A stretch of 64,000 nucleotides of DNA from Streptomyces sp. MST-110588 (GCF_022695595.1 NZ_CP074380.1:1426001-1490000); one strand, 5' to 3'. Positions 26,087 through 35,812 are shown, counted from the stretch's first letter. The notes: generated from the letters alone by a model not told the origin. Program-made: numbers and translations.

Positions 26087-26725
26087 TCACCTCAGCCCGG
26101 TGTGCTCGCCGGGTGCGAGGCGGCCGTGGTCGGTGCCGCCCAGCTTGTCGATCATGGAGTCGTACACCGGGCGGGCGTGGTCCTGCAGCAGGCTGTCGTG
26201 GATGTCCACGGCCCGGCGCGGCTTGACCTCCCGCAGGTAGTCGATGATCTCGGCGACCTTGTTCCACGGCGCGTGGACGGGCAGCAGAAGAGTGTCCACC
26301 GAGCGGCCCTCCGGGACGGTCAGCGCGTCGCCGGGGTGGAAGACGGAGCCGTCCAGGAGGAAGCCGACGTTGGTGATGCGCGGGATGTCCGGGTGGATGA
26401 CCGCGTGGAACTGGCCGTGCACCTCCACCTCGAAGCCGGCGGCGGTGAAGGTGTCGCCCTCGCCGACGGTGTGCACCCGGCCGGGGAAGGCCGCCGAGAT
26501 CTGCTCGGCGACGGCGGCCAGGGTCCAGATCTCGGCCGCCGGATTGGCCTCCATGGCCGTGCGCAGCCGGCCCTCGTCGAAGTGGTCCATGTGCTCGTGG
26601 GTGACCAGCACGGCGTCCGCGCCGGCCGCCGCGTCCCGCTCGCTGAAGACGCCGGGATCGATGACGAGCACCCGCCCGTCCTTCTCCAGCCGGACGCAGG
26701 CGTGGGTCTTCTTCGTGAGTTCCAT
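26087..26725 (-). CDS. MBL-fold metallohydrolase
   Basis: A 212-residue cytosolic protein of the UlaG-like metallo-beta-lactamase group. It has VLVIDPGVFSE, the metal motif THEHMDH, and the later metal ligands probably in HAVIH and HPGDAL, then LLLPVHAPWNKVAEIID. It probably hydrolyses a phosphoester, lactone or thioester; the substrate is unknown. The start MELTKKTHACVR at 26725 is preferred, though an ATG nine bases upstream is possible. It follows xthA in the same orientation, with 80 bp between them. Confidence 0.85.
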   Translation of the reverse strand: MELTKKTHACVRLEKDGRVLVIDPGVFSERDAAAGADAVLVTHEHMDHFDEGRLRTAMEANPAAEIWTLAAVAEQISAAFPGRVHTVGEGDTFTAAGFEVEVHGQFHAVIHPDIPRITNVGFLLDGSVFHPGDALTVPEGRSVDTLLLPVHAPWNKVAEIIDYLREVKPRRAVDIHDSLLQDHARPVYDSMIDKLGGTDHGRLAPGEHTGLR

Positions 26726-27247
26726 ACCTGCCATCCTGCCGCGTCACGGGCGTCGCGGCAGGCCCTGAACCAGGTGCGCCCGCCACCTGCCTGCGGCACG
26801 GCACCCCGGCTCCGGGACGGCCCGCACGGTTCCCGTCACTGACGGGCCGTTACGGCACGGCGGACACCCTGCGGCCTCACGGCAGTGGTCCGAGCCCGTA
26901 CTGCCGAGCGCGTGCTGCCGGGCACGTCGGCCGGTGCGGTGGCCGGGAGCGGAGGGTCATCAGGGGTCCGTCAAGGGGGACGGGGAAGTCTTGCGGCCCG
27001 GGGCGGCACGGCATTCGATGGGATCGTGAACAGCGCCTGGCTTCTGCTCGACCGTCCGCCTCATCAGGCGGTGCCGTGTCGTGCGCCGCGCTGCCCGGAG
27101 AGATCCGCCTCCCGCTGATCTCTTTCCCGCACCCGCACGGGGCGCCGTGACCTGATCCGGCGCCCCGTGCGCGTTCTGCCACCCGTACGCCACCGCCCCC
27201 CGGGGCCGGCTCGGCGTGCCCACCCACTTTCCCGACCGGAAGGGACC
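26726..27247. other. Divergent intergenic region without a gene
   Basis: 522 bp between the MBL gene and the SDR gene. It contains a small hairpin at 27056-27071 (CCGCCT, CATC, AGGCGG). No convincing protein or RNA gene is seen; promoters for both flanking genes are expected here. Confidence 0.5.
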
Positions 27248-28056
27248 ATGTCCGTCTTCGACCTTTCCTCCCGTACTGTCCTGGTGACCGGCGCCACCTC
27301 CGGCATCGGCCTGGAGACCGCCCGGCAGCTCGCCGAGCGCGGCGCCACCGTCCTCCTCCACGGCCGCACCCCCCATGACGCCCAGGCCGCCGCCGACAAG
27401 CTGATCGCCACGGCGGGCCTCGACGCGGCCCGTCTGCACCCCTACGGTGCGGACTTCGCCCGTCTGGAAGAGGTCGAGGCCCTGGCCCGGCGGGTGGTGG
27501 CCGAGCACCCGCACCTCGATGTCCTGGTCAACAACGCCGCCACCGCCGCCCCGAACGGCACACCCTGACCGACGACGGCAACGAGGTCGCCTTCCAGGTC
27601 AACTTCCTCGCCCACTACCTGCTGACCTGCCTGCTGGAGCCCGCGCTGACCACCGACCCCGGCGGCCGGGTCGTCAATGTGTCCTCATCGCTGCACCGCA
27701 CCGCCTCCATCCAGTGGAGCGACCCCCACCGCACCCGCCGTTACTCCCGGCTCGCCGCCTACGCCCAGTCCCAGCTCGCCCTGACCGTCTTCGCCGCGGA
27801 CCCCCGGGTGACCGCGGTCTCCGTCCACCCCGGCATCTGCACCACCGACCTGCTGCCCCTGTACGCCCTGGACGGCGCCCCGGCAGCCGACGGCGCCGCC
27901 CATGTCGTACGGCTCTGCGACCCGGCGGTCGAGATCGTCAACGGCGCCTACTACGACCGTGACCAGCGCGTCGACCCCGCCCCCGCGGCCACCGAGGACC
28001 GCACCGTCAGGCGCCTGAGCAAGCTCGCGGACCAGCTCGTCGGCCAGCACCGCTGA
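27248..28056 (+). CDS. Short-chain dehydrogenase/reductase with altered active site (one-base frameshift)
   Basis: The N-terminal Rossmann part has LVTGATSGIGLETARQLAER and LDVLVNNAAT; the frame then ends at AAPNGTP. The continuation HTLTDDGNEVAFQVNFLAHYLL is in the next lower frame. Inserting one G next to 27553 gives APERHTLTDDGN and a 269-residue protein. The serine strand is VVNVSSSLHR, and the tyrosine motif reads YAQSQ, so the catalytic Lys of YxxxK is Gln. Activity as an oxidoreductase is therefore uncertain. AAGGGA precedes the ATG. The substrate is unknown. Confidence 0.82.
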
Positions 28057-28148
28057 ACCGCACCACCACCGGGCAGTTCCCTCCTCTTGGGACACCACTG
28101 TCCCAGGCACCACACAACGCCTCCCCACAACGAAAGGCCGGCTCCGCC

Positions 28149-28226
28149 ATGTCCAAACGCGCCCGCAAGAAGAAGACCCGCCGCAAGAAGAAGGCCAACC
28201 ACGGCAGCAAGGCCGGCCAGGGCTGA
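28149..28226 (+). CDS. Very small basic protein, bL37-like
   Basis: A 25-residue peptide with 14 Lys or Arg residues: it begins MSKRARKKKTRRKK and then has KANHG, and ends GSKAGQG. The order of basic run then KANHG matches what I recall of actinobacterial ribosomal protein bL37, a short peptide of the large subunit, though the C-terminal tail differs from the usual RPNA-type ending. The ATG follows CAACGAAAGGCC. It lies 92 bp after the SDR gene and 100 bp before the GNAT gene. It could be the only copy or a variant paralogue; the window cannot tell. Confidence 0.6.
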   Translation: MSKRARKKKTRRKKKANHGSKAGQG

Positions 28227-28326
28227 ACGGCCGGGTGGGGCGGTGCCCGCACCGCCCCACCCGGCCCGCCCCACGAACGGCCCGTTCCCCGCACGGCCCG
28301 CCCCACGAACGTCACCAGGAGTCATC

Positions 28327-29106
28327 GTGATCGAGCTCTCCCGCGATCAAGCCGCCGCCGTCTCCCACTGGTTCGCCGCCGGACCGCCCGGCACGGCAGC
28401 ACTGGCCGAACACGCACTGGCCCAAAAGGGAGCCGGCCGCTGGTGGGCCGACCGTCCCCTCGCCCCCCGAGCCGTCGCCGTGGCCTGCGCGGGCCACGTA
28501 CTGCTGCGCGGCGAACCCACCGCCCTGGCCCCGCTCGCGCTCGCCCCCTTCGCCGAGCACCACATCCAGGCCCCGGCCCGCTTCCTGCCCCTGCTCGGCC
28601 ACGCGTTCGACCTCCTCCTGCCGTGGGAACGCATGGTGTACGTCCACCGCGTCCCCGCGCCGCACCCGCACGTGCCCCGCGGGGTGACGGTGCGCCGGCT
28701 GACGCCGAAGGACGCGCCCGCGCTCGCCGCACTGGGACCCGAGTCGGCCTGGGTCCACGCCAGTTGGGGCGGCCCGGACCACCTCGCCGCCTCCGGACAC
28801 GCCTGGGCGGCGTTCGCCAGGGACCGCATCCTCGCCATGGCCTGCACGTACTTCCGCGGCAGCACTCACGAGGACATCACCTGCCTCACCGTCCCCGAAC
28901 ACCGCCGACAGCACCTCGCACTGGCCTGCGTCACCGCCCTGTGCCAGGACATCGCCGCCCGCGGCCACACCCCGAGCTGGACCTGCTCACGCGACAACCG
29001 CCCCAGCCGCCTCCTCGCCTGGACCGCCGGCTTCCGTCTGGAGCACGAGTACGTCCACCACCTCACCGGCCGGCCCGCACGCCGCGTCACAGGACTCGCC
29101 GCCTGA
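28327..29106 (+). CDS. GNAT-like acetyltransferase domain protein
   Basis: A 259-residue protein with a helical N-terminal half and a GNAT-like C-terminal half: GVTVRRLTPKDAPALAALG, AWAAFARDRILAMACTYF, EDITCLTVPEHRRQHLALAC (acetyl-CoA loop region, with RRQHLA in place of RGxGxA) and SRDNRPSRLLAWTAGFRLE. It is probably an N-acetyltransferase with unknown acceptor. The GTG start at 28327 follows AGGAG. It lies downstream of the tiny basic protein and may be co-transcribed with it. Confidence 0.75.
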   Translation: MIELSRDQAAAVSHWFAAGPPGTAALAEHALAQKGAGRWWADRPLAPRAVAVACAGHVLLRGEPTALAPLALAPFAEHHIQAPARFLPLLGHAFDLLLPWERMVYVHRVPAPHPHVPRGVTVRRLTPKDAPALAALGPESAWVHASWGGPDHLAASGHAWAAFARDRILAMACTYFRGSTHEDITCLTVPEHRRQHLALACVTALCQDIAARGHTPSWTCSRDNRPSRLLAWTAGFRLEHEYVHHLTGRPARRVTGLAA

Positions 29107-29173
29107 CACCGTCATCGTGTGCTCCGGCGCCCTGCCGCGCCCATGGCGCACCGGCCACCGTTGACAGGACGCC

Positions 29174-29277
29174 AGCCGCCGGGAGTGTCCTCGGGGGTCA
29201 GGGTGCCGCCCATCGCCTCGGTCAGCCCCCGGGAGAGGGCCAGGCCGAGCCCGAGGCCGGTGGTGTTGTCATCGCGC
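29174..29277 (-). pseudogene. Remnant of a KdpD-like sensor kinase C-terminus
   Basis: About 35 codons on the minus strand encode DDNTTGLGLGLALSRGLTEA and then MGGTLTPEDTPGG, the G-boxes and end of the catalytic ATPase domain in actinobacterial KdpD-type histidine kinases. Nothing of the rest of a kinase is present on either side: a GNAT gene ends at 29106 and another gene ends at 29302. It is a relic of deletion or rearrangement. Confidence 0.6.
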
Positions 29278-29301
29278 TTTGGAACCGTGCGGTCCGGACG
29301 G

Positions 29302-30003
29302 CTAGAACCGTACGGTCGAGACGACGTAGACGATCGGGTAGCCGGCCTCGTCGAGGTTGACGGTGATCGCCTGCGAGGGCTCCGGCGACGGCTGCTCGTG
29401 GACGACGCCTCCCCACTGTCTGTGCCCGCCGAAGTCCCAGCCGACCTTGGCCGCCTGCTCCTGGCTGATCGTGACCCGGCCGCTCTTGAGGTCCTTGCGC
29501 TCCAGGCCGTAGTTCTGCAGGAACAGCCGCAGGCCCAGGTCGTTGGTGCGGAACTGCACGAACAGCGAGCTGGTCTTCCAGGAGTTGGTCTCGTAGTAGT
29601 AGACCGAACTGATCTGGCCGGGGACCGGGACGTTGTACGTACGCATCTGGACCCGGGAGGGCCAGTCGTTGTAGAGGCCGGTGGACGCCGCCTCCTGCTC
29701 CTTGTTCTGGCCGCTGTCACGGCTCTGCTCGGCGGAGATGGCGATGTAGCCGGCCGGGATCGCGATCAGCAGGAAGATGACGAACGCGGTCAGCCAGCGG
29801 CGCCCGCGGGTGGGGCGGGGCGCGCCGTCGGGTGACCGGCCGGCCCCGCCGTTTCCGGTGCTTGCGGCGTTCTCGGCGTTTTCAGTGTTTCCCGTGTTTC
29901 CGGCGTTCTCAGTGTTTCCGGCGTTACCGGCGTTCTTGAGGTTGTCGGGGTTCTCGGGGCTGTCGAGGTTCTCGGTCATGGCTGGGGTGTCCGGTTCGGT
30001 CAT
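29302..30003 (-). CDS. Single-pass membrane protein with Asn-rich repetitive N-terminus
   Basis: A 233-residue protein. Residues 1-55 are an Asn/Glu/Gly-rich stretch with repeats such as NAGNTEN and GNTGNTEN; one transmembrane helix follows at about 75-95 (LTAFVIFLLIAIPAGYIAIS), and the C-terminal domain is probably extracytoplasmic (VYYYETNSWKTSSLFVQF, GRVTISQEQAAKVGWDFGG). Its ATG overlaps the stop codon of the ROK-kinase gene by four bases, so the two are coupled. It matches no function I know. Confidence 0.75.
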   Translation of the reverse strand: MTEPDTPAMTENLDSPENPDNLKNAGNAGNTENAGNTGNTENAENAASTGNGGAGRSPDGAPRPTRGRRWLTAFVIFLLIAIPAGYIAISAEQSRDSGQNKEQEAASTGLYNDWPSRVQMRTYNVPVPGQISSVYYYETNSWKTSSLFVQFRTNDLGLRLFLQNYGLERKDLKSGRVTISQEQAAKVGWDFGGHRQWGGVVHEQPSPEPSQAITVNLDEAGYPIVYVVSTVRF

Positions 30004-31121
30004 CGCCGCCCCGCCCGTGCGTAGCGTTCGTGGCGCTCCACGCGGCGGCGGTTGGCGCGGCGGAAGCGGCGGGCGACCAGGCGGGCGAGGTCGGCGGCGC
30101 CGACCATACCGGCCTCCGGGCCGAGCTGGGCCTTGGCGATCCGGGCCTCGGGCCGGTAGCCGCGGCCGGTCAGCGTACGGCGGAAGGCGTCCCTGGCCGG
30201 GCCGATGAGCAGGTCGTCGGCGGCGCTGACGCCGCCGCCGATGACGAAGCAGGAGGGGTCCAGGGCGGCGGCCAGGTTGGCGATACCCACGCCGAGCCAC
30301 TGGCCGATGTCCTGGAGCAGTTCCACGCACATCGCGTCGCCCTCACGGGCCAGCTCGGTGATCAGCGGGCCGGTGATGTCGGCGACGCGCCCGCCGACCC
30401 GGTCGATGATGTTGTACGCGACCGGCGAGTCGGCGGCGGCCAGCTCGCGGGCCTCGCGGACCAGGGCGTTTCCGGAGCTGTACTGCTCCCAGCAGCCGCG
30501 GTTGCCGCACGGGCAGCGGTGGCCGCCGGGCACGACCTGCATATGGCCGAACTCGCCGGCGACGCCGTACTTGCCGCGCTTGACCTGGCCGTCCTCCAGG
30601 ATCGCGCCGCCGATGCCGGTACCGAGCGTGATCATGACGAGGTGGTCCTCGCCGCGTCCGGCGCCGAAGCGCCACTCGGCCCAGGCCGCGGTGTTCGCGT
30701 CGTTGTCGACCATGACGGGGACCGCCAGACGGCCGGCGAGCCGGTCGCGCAGCGGCTCGTTGCGCCAGTTCAGATGGGGGGCGAACAGGACGCGGCTGCG
30801 GTCGGCGTCGACCCAGCCGGCCGCGCCGATGCCCACCGCGTGCACGTCGTGCCGGTCGGAGAGGTCCAGCACCAGTTCGGTGATGACGTCCTCGACGACC
30901 TTGGGGCTCTTGGACTTGTCCGGGGTCTCGGTACGGACCTTCTCCAGGATCGTGCCGTCGGCGTCCACCACGCCCGCCATGACCTTGGTGCCGCCGATGT
31001 CGATGCCCACGGTGGGCACCCGGGGGGCGGTCAGCAGCGAGCGCCGCTCCCGCGTCCCGACCGTGCGCAGCACCGTCGCCCGCGCCGACCCCCGGTGCAC
31101 CGTGTCTTTGTACGTGCTCAT
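30000..31121 (-). CDS. ROK-family sugar kinase, glucokinase-like
   Basis: A 373-residue kinase. The phosphate loop is VGIDIGGTKVMAGVVD, the catalytic Asp is in MVDNDANTAAWAEW, GTGIGGAI follows, and the ROK zinc motif CPCGNRGCWEQY is intact. A 35-residue N-terminal and a basic 25-residue C-terminal extension flank the core. It lacks a DNA-binding domain, so it is an enzyme rather than a ROK repressor. It should phosphorylate a hexose in the cytoplasm, and the nearby sugar ABC system suggests that sugar as its substrate. It ends in an ATGA overlap with the downstream membrane-protein gene. Confidence 0.9.
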   Translation of the reverse strand: MSTYKDTVHRGSARATVLRTVGTRERRSLLTAPRVPTVGIDIGGTKVMAGVVDADGTILEKVRTETPDKSKSPKVVEDVITELVLDLSDRHDVHAVGIGAAGWVDADRSRVLFAPHLNWRNEPLRDRLAGRLAVPVMVDNDANTAAWAEWRFGAGRGEDHLVMITLGTGIGGAILEDGQVKRGKYGVAGEFGHMQVVPGGHRCPCGNRGCWEQYSSGNALVREARELAAADSPVAYNIIDRVGGRVADITGPLITELAREGDAMCVELLQDIGQWLGVGIANLAAALDPSCFVIGGGVSAADDLLIGPARDAFRRTLTGRGYRPEARIAKAQLGPEAGMVGAADLARLVARRFRRANRRRVERHERYARAGRR

Positions 31122-31401
31122 GCCCGCGCCCCGCAGTCCCCCGGGCCACGCCCGGCGCCGGCTGCGCCCGGGGCGGGCCGTCCGCTGCCCGGTCCGCCGC
31201 GCTCGTACGGGGGACCCGCCTCTTCGCCGTTACGGCTTGCGTTACGGTCACGGCGGCTGCGTGCTCGCAAGAGTCGTCTCGCCCCTGTGGGTCTCGGGAG
31301 GCCGGGGCCTCGGCGTGCATGGTCCGCTGCGATTGTGCCTTACCGGCGGTCCGCGTCGCATGGCGGAGCGGCGCCGCCCGGGGCCGCCGGGCGGCGCGCG
31401 G

Positions 31402-32364
31402 TCAGTGGGTGGGATGGCCGCCCAGGTGGCTCGGGGCGGGCGCCTGGGCCAGCTCGTGGCTGAGCTGCTCCAGCTCGCTGCCGCCCGCCATCTGGCGGGT
31501 CAGCTCCTCCAGCGCGATCTGCGATCTGGTGTGGCTGCCGGCCATCGCACCGCGCTTGAGCAGGACGAAGCGGTTGCCGACGAGGTAGGCGTGGTGCGGG
31601 TTGTGGGTGATCAACACCACGCCGAGCCCGGCGTCGCGGGCGGCGGCGACGTACTTCAGGACGACGCCGGACTGCTTGACGCCGAGCGCCGCCGTCGGCT
31701 CGTCCAGGACCAGGACCTTGGCCCCGAAGTAGACGGCGCGGGCAATGGCCACGCACTGCCGCTCGCCGCCGGAGAGGGTGCCGATCGGCTGGTCGACGTC
31801 CCGCAGGTCGATGCCCATGCGCAGCAGCTCGGCACGGGTGGTCTCGCGCATCAGCTTCACGTCGAGCCGCTTGAAGGGGCCGCTGCCCCTGGTGGGCTCG
31901 GAGCCGAGGAAGAAGTTGCGCCAGACCGGCATCAGGGGGACGACGGCCAGGTCCTGGTAGACGGTGGCGATGCCCCGGTCCAGGGCCTCGCGCGGGGAGG
32001 ACAGCCGGGCGGGCTCGCCCTCGATGGTGAAGGTGCCCGTGTCGTGCTGGTGCAGCCCCGCGATGATCTTGATGAGGGTGGACTTGCCCGCGCCGTTGTC
32101 CCCGAGGACGCAGGTGATCTCGCCCGCGTGCACCTCCAGGGACACGTCCGTCAGCGCCCGGATGTTGCCGTAGAACTTGCTGACGCCGTCGAGCCGGACG
32201 AGCGCGGGCGTCCGGTCCCCTTCCGTGGACGCCCGGTCCGCTCCCGCGGGCGCCCGGTCCGGGCCGTCCGCCCGCCCGGGGCCCGTGGTGTCCTCGTCCC
32301 GGGACGTGGTGCCGCCGGCCGTCATGGTGTCCTCGGGCTGGGGTGTGGTGCCGCCGTCCGTCAT
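31402..32364 (-). CDS. Sugar ABC transporter ATP-binding protein (single ATPase domain)
   Basis: A 320-residue ATPase with a 45-residue low-complexity leader. Walker A is [14 protein letters not shown], the Q-loop [11 protein letters not shown], signature [15 protein letters not shown], Walker [12 protein letters not shown] and the His loop LITHNPHHA. It has one nucleotide-binding domain where many ribose-type importers have two fused, as in FrcA-like systems. The ATG overlaps the permease stop codon by four bases. It powers import with the permease and two binding proteins encoded upstream. Confidence 0.92.
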   Translation of the reverse strand: MTDGGTTPQPEDTMTAGGTTSRDEDTTGPGRADGPDRAPAGADRASTEGDRTPALVRLDGVSKFYGNIRALTDVSLEVHAGEITCVLGDNGAGKSTLIKIIAGLHQHDTGTFTIEGEPARLSSPREALDRGIATVYQDLAVVPLMPVWRNFFLGSEPTRGSGPFKRLDVKLMRETTRAELLRMGIDLRDVDQPIGTLSGGERQCVAIARAVYFGAKVLVLDEPTAALGVKQSGVVLKYVAAARDAGLGVVLITHNPHHAYLVGNRFVLLKRGAMAGSHTRSQIALEELTRQMAGGSELEQLSHELAQAPAPSHLGGHPTH

Positions 32365-33425
32365 GTCCTCGCCTCCGCGCGCTTGCGGACCCATGCGTTC
32401 AAGAGCGTGGCGAGCAGCAGCATCGCCCCGAGGAAGAACTTGTACCAGTCCGGGTTCCACTGGGCGTACACGATGCCCTTGCTGGTCATGCCGAAGATGA
32501 ACGCGCCGACCGCGGCGCCGATCGCCGAGCCGTAGCCGCCGGTCATCAGACAGCCGCCGACCGCGGCGGCGATGATGTAGAGGAACTCGTTGCCCACGCC
32601 CTCGCCGGACTGGACGGCGTCGTAGGAGAACAGCAGGTGCTGTCCGGAGATCCAGGCGGCGAAGGCGACCCCCATGTAGAGGCCGATCTTGGTCCTGGTG
32701 ACCGGGACGCCGACCGCCCGTGCGGCGTCCGCGTTGCCGCCCACCGCGAAGATCCAGTTGCCGACGCGGGTGCGCAGCAGGATCCAGGTGGCCAGGGCCA
32801 CCAGTGCGAGCCACCACACGATGGTGATCTGGATGTCCACGCCGCCGACGCTCAGGTGGGAGGCGAAGACCGTACGGGCCGAGTCGAAGCCCTCCATGTC
32901 GGCGACGGACTTCGTCGAGACGGTGCCGCTGATCAGCTTGGTGAAGCCCAGGTTCAGCCCGGTCAGCATGAAGAACGTACCCAGCGTGATGATGAAGCTG
33001 GGGAGTTTGGTACGGGTCAGCAGGAAGCCGTTGAAGAAGCCGATGGCGAGGGTGACCAGCAGCGACACCCCGACGCCGACCCAGGTGTTGGCCGTCATCT
33101 GGTAGCTGAACATGGAGGAGACCAGCGCCGAGCTGACGACCATGACGCCGGCCGACAGGTCGAACTCGCCGCCGATCATCAGCAGCGCCACCGGTACGGC
33201 CATGATGCCGATCGTGGAGGAGGCGTACAGCACGGTCGAGAGGCTGGAGGCGCGCAGGAAGGTGTCGGCGGCGAAGGAGAAGAAGACGAAGACCGCGGCG
33301 GCGCCGACCACCGCGCCGAGTTCGGGGCGGCCCATCAGCCGGCGGGGCAGCGAGCGGTGCACCAGCCGCTCGTCCGGGCCGCCCTGCGGCGCGCGGTCCA
33401 CGGTGGATGTGTCGGTGGTGCTCAT
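32361..33425 (-). CDS. Sugar ABC transporter permease (ribose/fructose type)
   Basis: A 354-residue membrane protein of the BPD_transp_2 class with about nine to ten helices. Recognisable are [39 protein letters not shown] and [20 protein letters not shown], the last being the ATPase-contact loop. Its ATG overlaps the stop of the binding-protein gene and its stop overlaps the ATPase start, so three genes are linked by ATGA junctions. Confidence 0.93.
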   Translation of the reverse strand: MSTTDTSTVDRAPQGGPDERLVHRSLPRRLMGRPELGAVVGAAAVFVFFSFAADTFLRASSLSTVLYASSTIGIMAVPVALLMIGGEFDLSAGVMVVSSALVSSMFSYQMTANTWVGVGVSLLVTLAIGFFNGFLLTRTKLPSFIITLGTFFMLTGLNLGFTKLISGTVSTKSVADMEGFDSARTVFASHLSVGGVDIQITIVWWLALVALATWILLRTRVGNWIFAVGGNADAARAVGVPVTRTKIGLYMGVAFAAWISGQHLLFSYDAVQSGEGVGNEFLYIIAAAVGGCLMTGGYGSAIGAAVGAFIFGMTSKGIVYAQWNPDWYKFFLGAMLLLATLLNAWVRKRAEART

Positions 33426-34434
33426 CGGGTCCCCCGCTTGGTGTACTCGCGCAGCGCGGCGGCGTCCTTCTTGGTGATCACCTGGGGTCCGGTGAGCACC
33501 GGCCGGCCGCCGCCCAGGGCGTCGGCGTTGTACTTGTAGAGCCACAGCAGGTCCACGGCCTGGTAGCCCTGGAGGTAGGGCTGCTGGTCGACGGCGAAGC
33601 CCAGCGAGCCGTTCGCCAGGCCGTCGGCGACCTCGGCGTTGAGGTCGAAGGTGTCGATCTCGGCGTCGCTGCCGGCCTGCTGCTTGGCCTTGACGGCGGT
33701 GGGCGCGAAGGGCGCGCCGAGCGTGACCACGGCGTCGACGCCACGGTCCGCCTGAAGCTTGGACTCGATGGTGGACTGTACGTCGGGCATGTTGGTGCCC
33801 TCCACGTACAGCTTCTGCATGTCGCCCTTGAAGGTCTTCCGCGCGCCGTCGCAGCGCTGCTCGTGGCCGACGTTGCCCTGCTCGTGCAGGACGCACAGGG
33901 CCTTCTTGCGTCCGCGCTTGTTCAGCTCCTCGCCGACGGCCTCGCCGGCCACCGTCTCGTCCTGGCCGATGTGGGACAGGGCGCCGAACTGCTTGGAGAC
34001 CTCGGAGCCGGAGTTGACGGTGATCACCGGGATGCCGGCCTTCTCCGCCTTGGCGAGGACGTCCTTGAGGGCGTCGGGCTTGGCGAGGGTGACGATCAGC
34101 CCGTCGACCTTCTGGTCGATGTAGGTCTGCACGAGCTGGCTCTGCCGCTGGGCTTCCTTGTCGTGCCCGTAGAGGAACTTGATGTTGTCCTTGGCGGCGG
34201 CCTGCTTGGCGCCGTTCTGGACGATGTCCCAGAACGTGTCGCCGTCGCCCGAGTGGGTGACCATCGCGAAGGTCCACCGCGGGGTGTCCACGGCGGCCCG
34301 GCCGCCGGCGGCCTTGGCGGCACGCTCGTCCTCGGCACGTTTGCCCCCGTGCTGCTGCACCCCGCCAGGGATGCGCCGAGCACTGCTGCCAGCACGGCGC
34401 TCACCGCGCGTACCCCTGTCCGAACCCTTGCCAC
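33422..34434 (-). CDS. Sugar-binding lipoprotein, copy 1 (one-base frameshift)
   Basis: The start at 34434 gives a lipoprotein signal with lipobox LAGC (Cys at about residue 26), but that frame fails after CSSTG. The rest, from [20 protein letters not shown], is in the next frame; one missing G (C run at 34344-34348 on the plus strand) accounts for it and restores 337 residues. The mature protein is a periplasmic-binding-protein-like sugar receptor: [58 protein letters not shown]. It is about 60 percent identical by eye to the neighbour upstream, so the pair arose by tandem duplication. Confidence 0.85.
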
Positions 34435-34646
34435 GAGGTCTTGCCCTTCTCGCTGTCGTCACTGTGCGTTACTGTGCGTTGTGGTGCGTACGGGCGCCGA
34501 CGGATCGGTCCCGGCCGCCCAAGTATCCGTTACGGCTGTTCTGGGTGGGTTCATCGGGTCCCGCGCGTGGGGGCCGGCCGGGTCCTGTACCGGTCGGTTC
34601 ACCGGGTCCCGTACTCGTGCTTCCACCAGGTCCCGTGCCTGTGGTG
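34435..34646 (-). repeat. Spacer between duplicated binding-protein genes with short direct repeats
   Basis: Copies of a 15-bp element, GGTTCATCGGGTCCC at 34548-34562, GGTTCACCGGGTCCC at 34596-34610 and a weaker CTTCCACCAGGTCCC at 34620-34634, lie in the 212-bp spacer. GTGCGTT is also repeated at about 34463-34480. Their role is unknown. Confidence 0.5.
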
Positions 34647-35720
34647 TCACCGGCTGCCACGCCCGGTGTACGCCTCCAGCTCCGGTACGTCCGCCGCGCT
34701 CACCAGGGCCGGGCCGGTCAGCACCGGCCTGCCACCGCCCAGGACGTTGCGATTGGCCTTGTAGAGCCACAGCAGGTCCACGGCCTCGTACCCCTGGAGG
34801 TAGGGCTGCTGGTCGACGGCGAAGTCGACGTCCTTGGCCTTCAGGAGCTTCACCACGGCCACGTTGAGGTCGAAGGTGGCGATCCGCGCGCCGCTGTGGG
34901 CCTGCTTCCTGGCCTTGACGGCGATCGCGGCCATCGGCGCACCGAGCGTGACGACACAGTCCACCGTCCGGTCCGACTGGAGCCTGGCCTGTACGGAGGA
35001 CTGGGACGCGGGGGCGTCGGTGCCCTGGACGCCGATGTTCTCCACCTGCCCCTTGAAGGCCGCGCGCACCGCGGCGCACCGCTCCTCCAGCGAGACGTTG
35101 CCCTGCTCGTGGATGACGCACAGGGCCTTCTTCAGGTGCCGCCGGTTCAGCTCCTGGCCGACGGCGCGGCCCGCCACGGTCTCGTCCTGGCCGATGTGGG
35201 TCAGCGCTCCGGACGCCGCCGAGAAGCGCTCGCCGGAGTTGATGGTGATCAACGGGATGCCGGCCTTCCTGGCCCTGGCCAGGACGTCCTTGAGGGCGTC
35301 GGGCTTGGCGAGGGTGACGATCAGCCCGTCGACCTCCTGGTCGATGTAGGACTGGACCAGCGCCGCCTGCTCGGCGCCTTCCTTGTCGTTGGCGTACAGG
35401 AACTTCACGTTGTCCTTCTCGGCGGCCCGCTGGGCGCCGTTCTGGACGATGTCCCAGAAGGTGTCCCCCTCACCGGAGTGGCTGACCATGCCGAAGGTCA
35501 GCCGCTGGGTGCCGGCCAGGGCACCGCTGCCGCCCGCCGCCGAGGGCCGTTCCTCGGCGCCCTTGCCGCCGGAGCCACTGCACCCGCCGACGGCGGCCAG
35601 CGCCGCGACCGCCGCCGTCAGGAGGGCGGCGTGGCGCAGGCGGGGACGCGGCCGGGACCGGGGCCGGGGGCGGCGCGGGCGGCGCTCGGTTCGGGCCGTG
35701 TCCGGCTGTGCGGTGCGCAT
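34647..35720 (-). CDS. Sugar-binding lipoprotein, copy 2
   Basis: A 357-residue intact paralogue of the downstream gene. A basic leader, hydrophobic core and lipobox AVGGC (Cys at about residue 47) precede the sugar-binding fold: [58 protein letters not shown]. The ATG at 35720 is used because the longer frame to 35786 runs over the promoter. It is the first gene after the promoter at 35767-35796, so the operon probably reads copy 2, copy 1, permease, ATPase. Two receptors may serve different sugars with one channel. Confidence 0.88.
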   Translation of the reverse strand: MRTAQPDTARTERRPRRPRPRSRPRPRLRHAALLTAAVAALAAVGGCSGSGGKGAEERPSAAGGSGALAGTQRLTFGMVSHSGEGDTFWDIVQNGAQRAAEKDNVKFLYANDKEGAEQAALVQSYIDQEVDGLIVTLAKPDALKDVLARARKAGIPLITINSGERFSAASGALTHIGQDETVAGRAVGQELNRRHLKKALCVIHEQGNVSLEERCAAVRAAFKGQVENIGVQGTDAPASQSSVQARLQSDRTVDCVVTLGAPMAAIAVKARKQAHSGARIATFDLNVAVVKLLKAKDVDFAVDQQPYLQGYEAVDLLWLYKANRNVLGGGRPVLTGPALVSAADVPELEAYTGRGSR

Positions 35721-35766
35721 CGGTGGACCGCCTTCCGTCCCCGCCGCCCGGTTGCGGCTGGGGGAG

Positions 35767-35812
35767 TTTCTAGCGGCGCGCGACAAGCCACGTCAATACT
35801 TTGTCAGAACAT
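35767..35812 (-). promoter_or_regulatory. Promoter of the sugar import operon with GntR-like half-match
   Basis: On the minus strand, TTGACG (35796-35791) and TAGAAA (35772-35767) with an 18-bp spacer form a vegetative-type promoter about 47 bp before the lipoprotein ATG. Adjacent at 35801-35812 is TTGTCAGAACAT, which matches nine of twelve bases of the palindrome upstream of the gntR gene. Confidence 0.6.
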
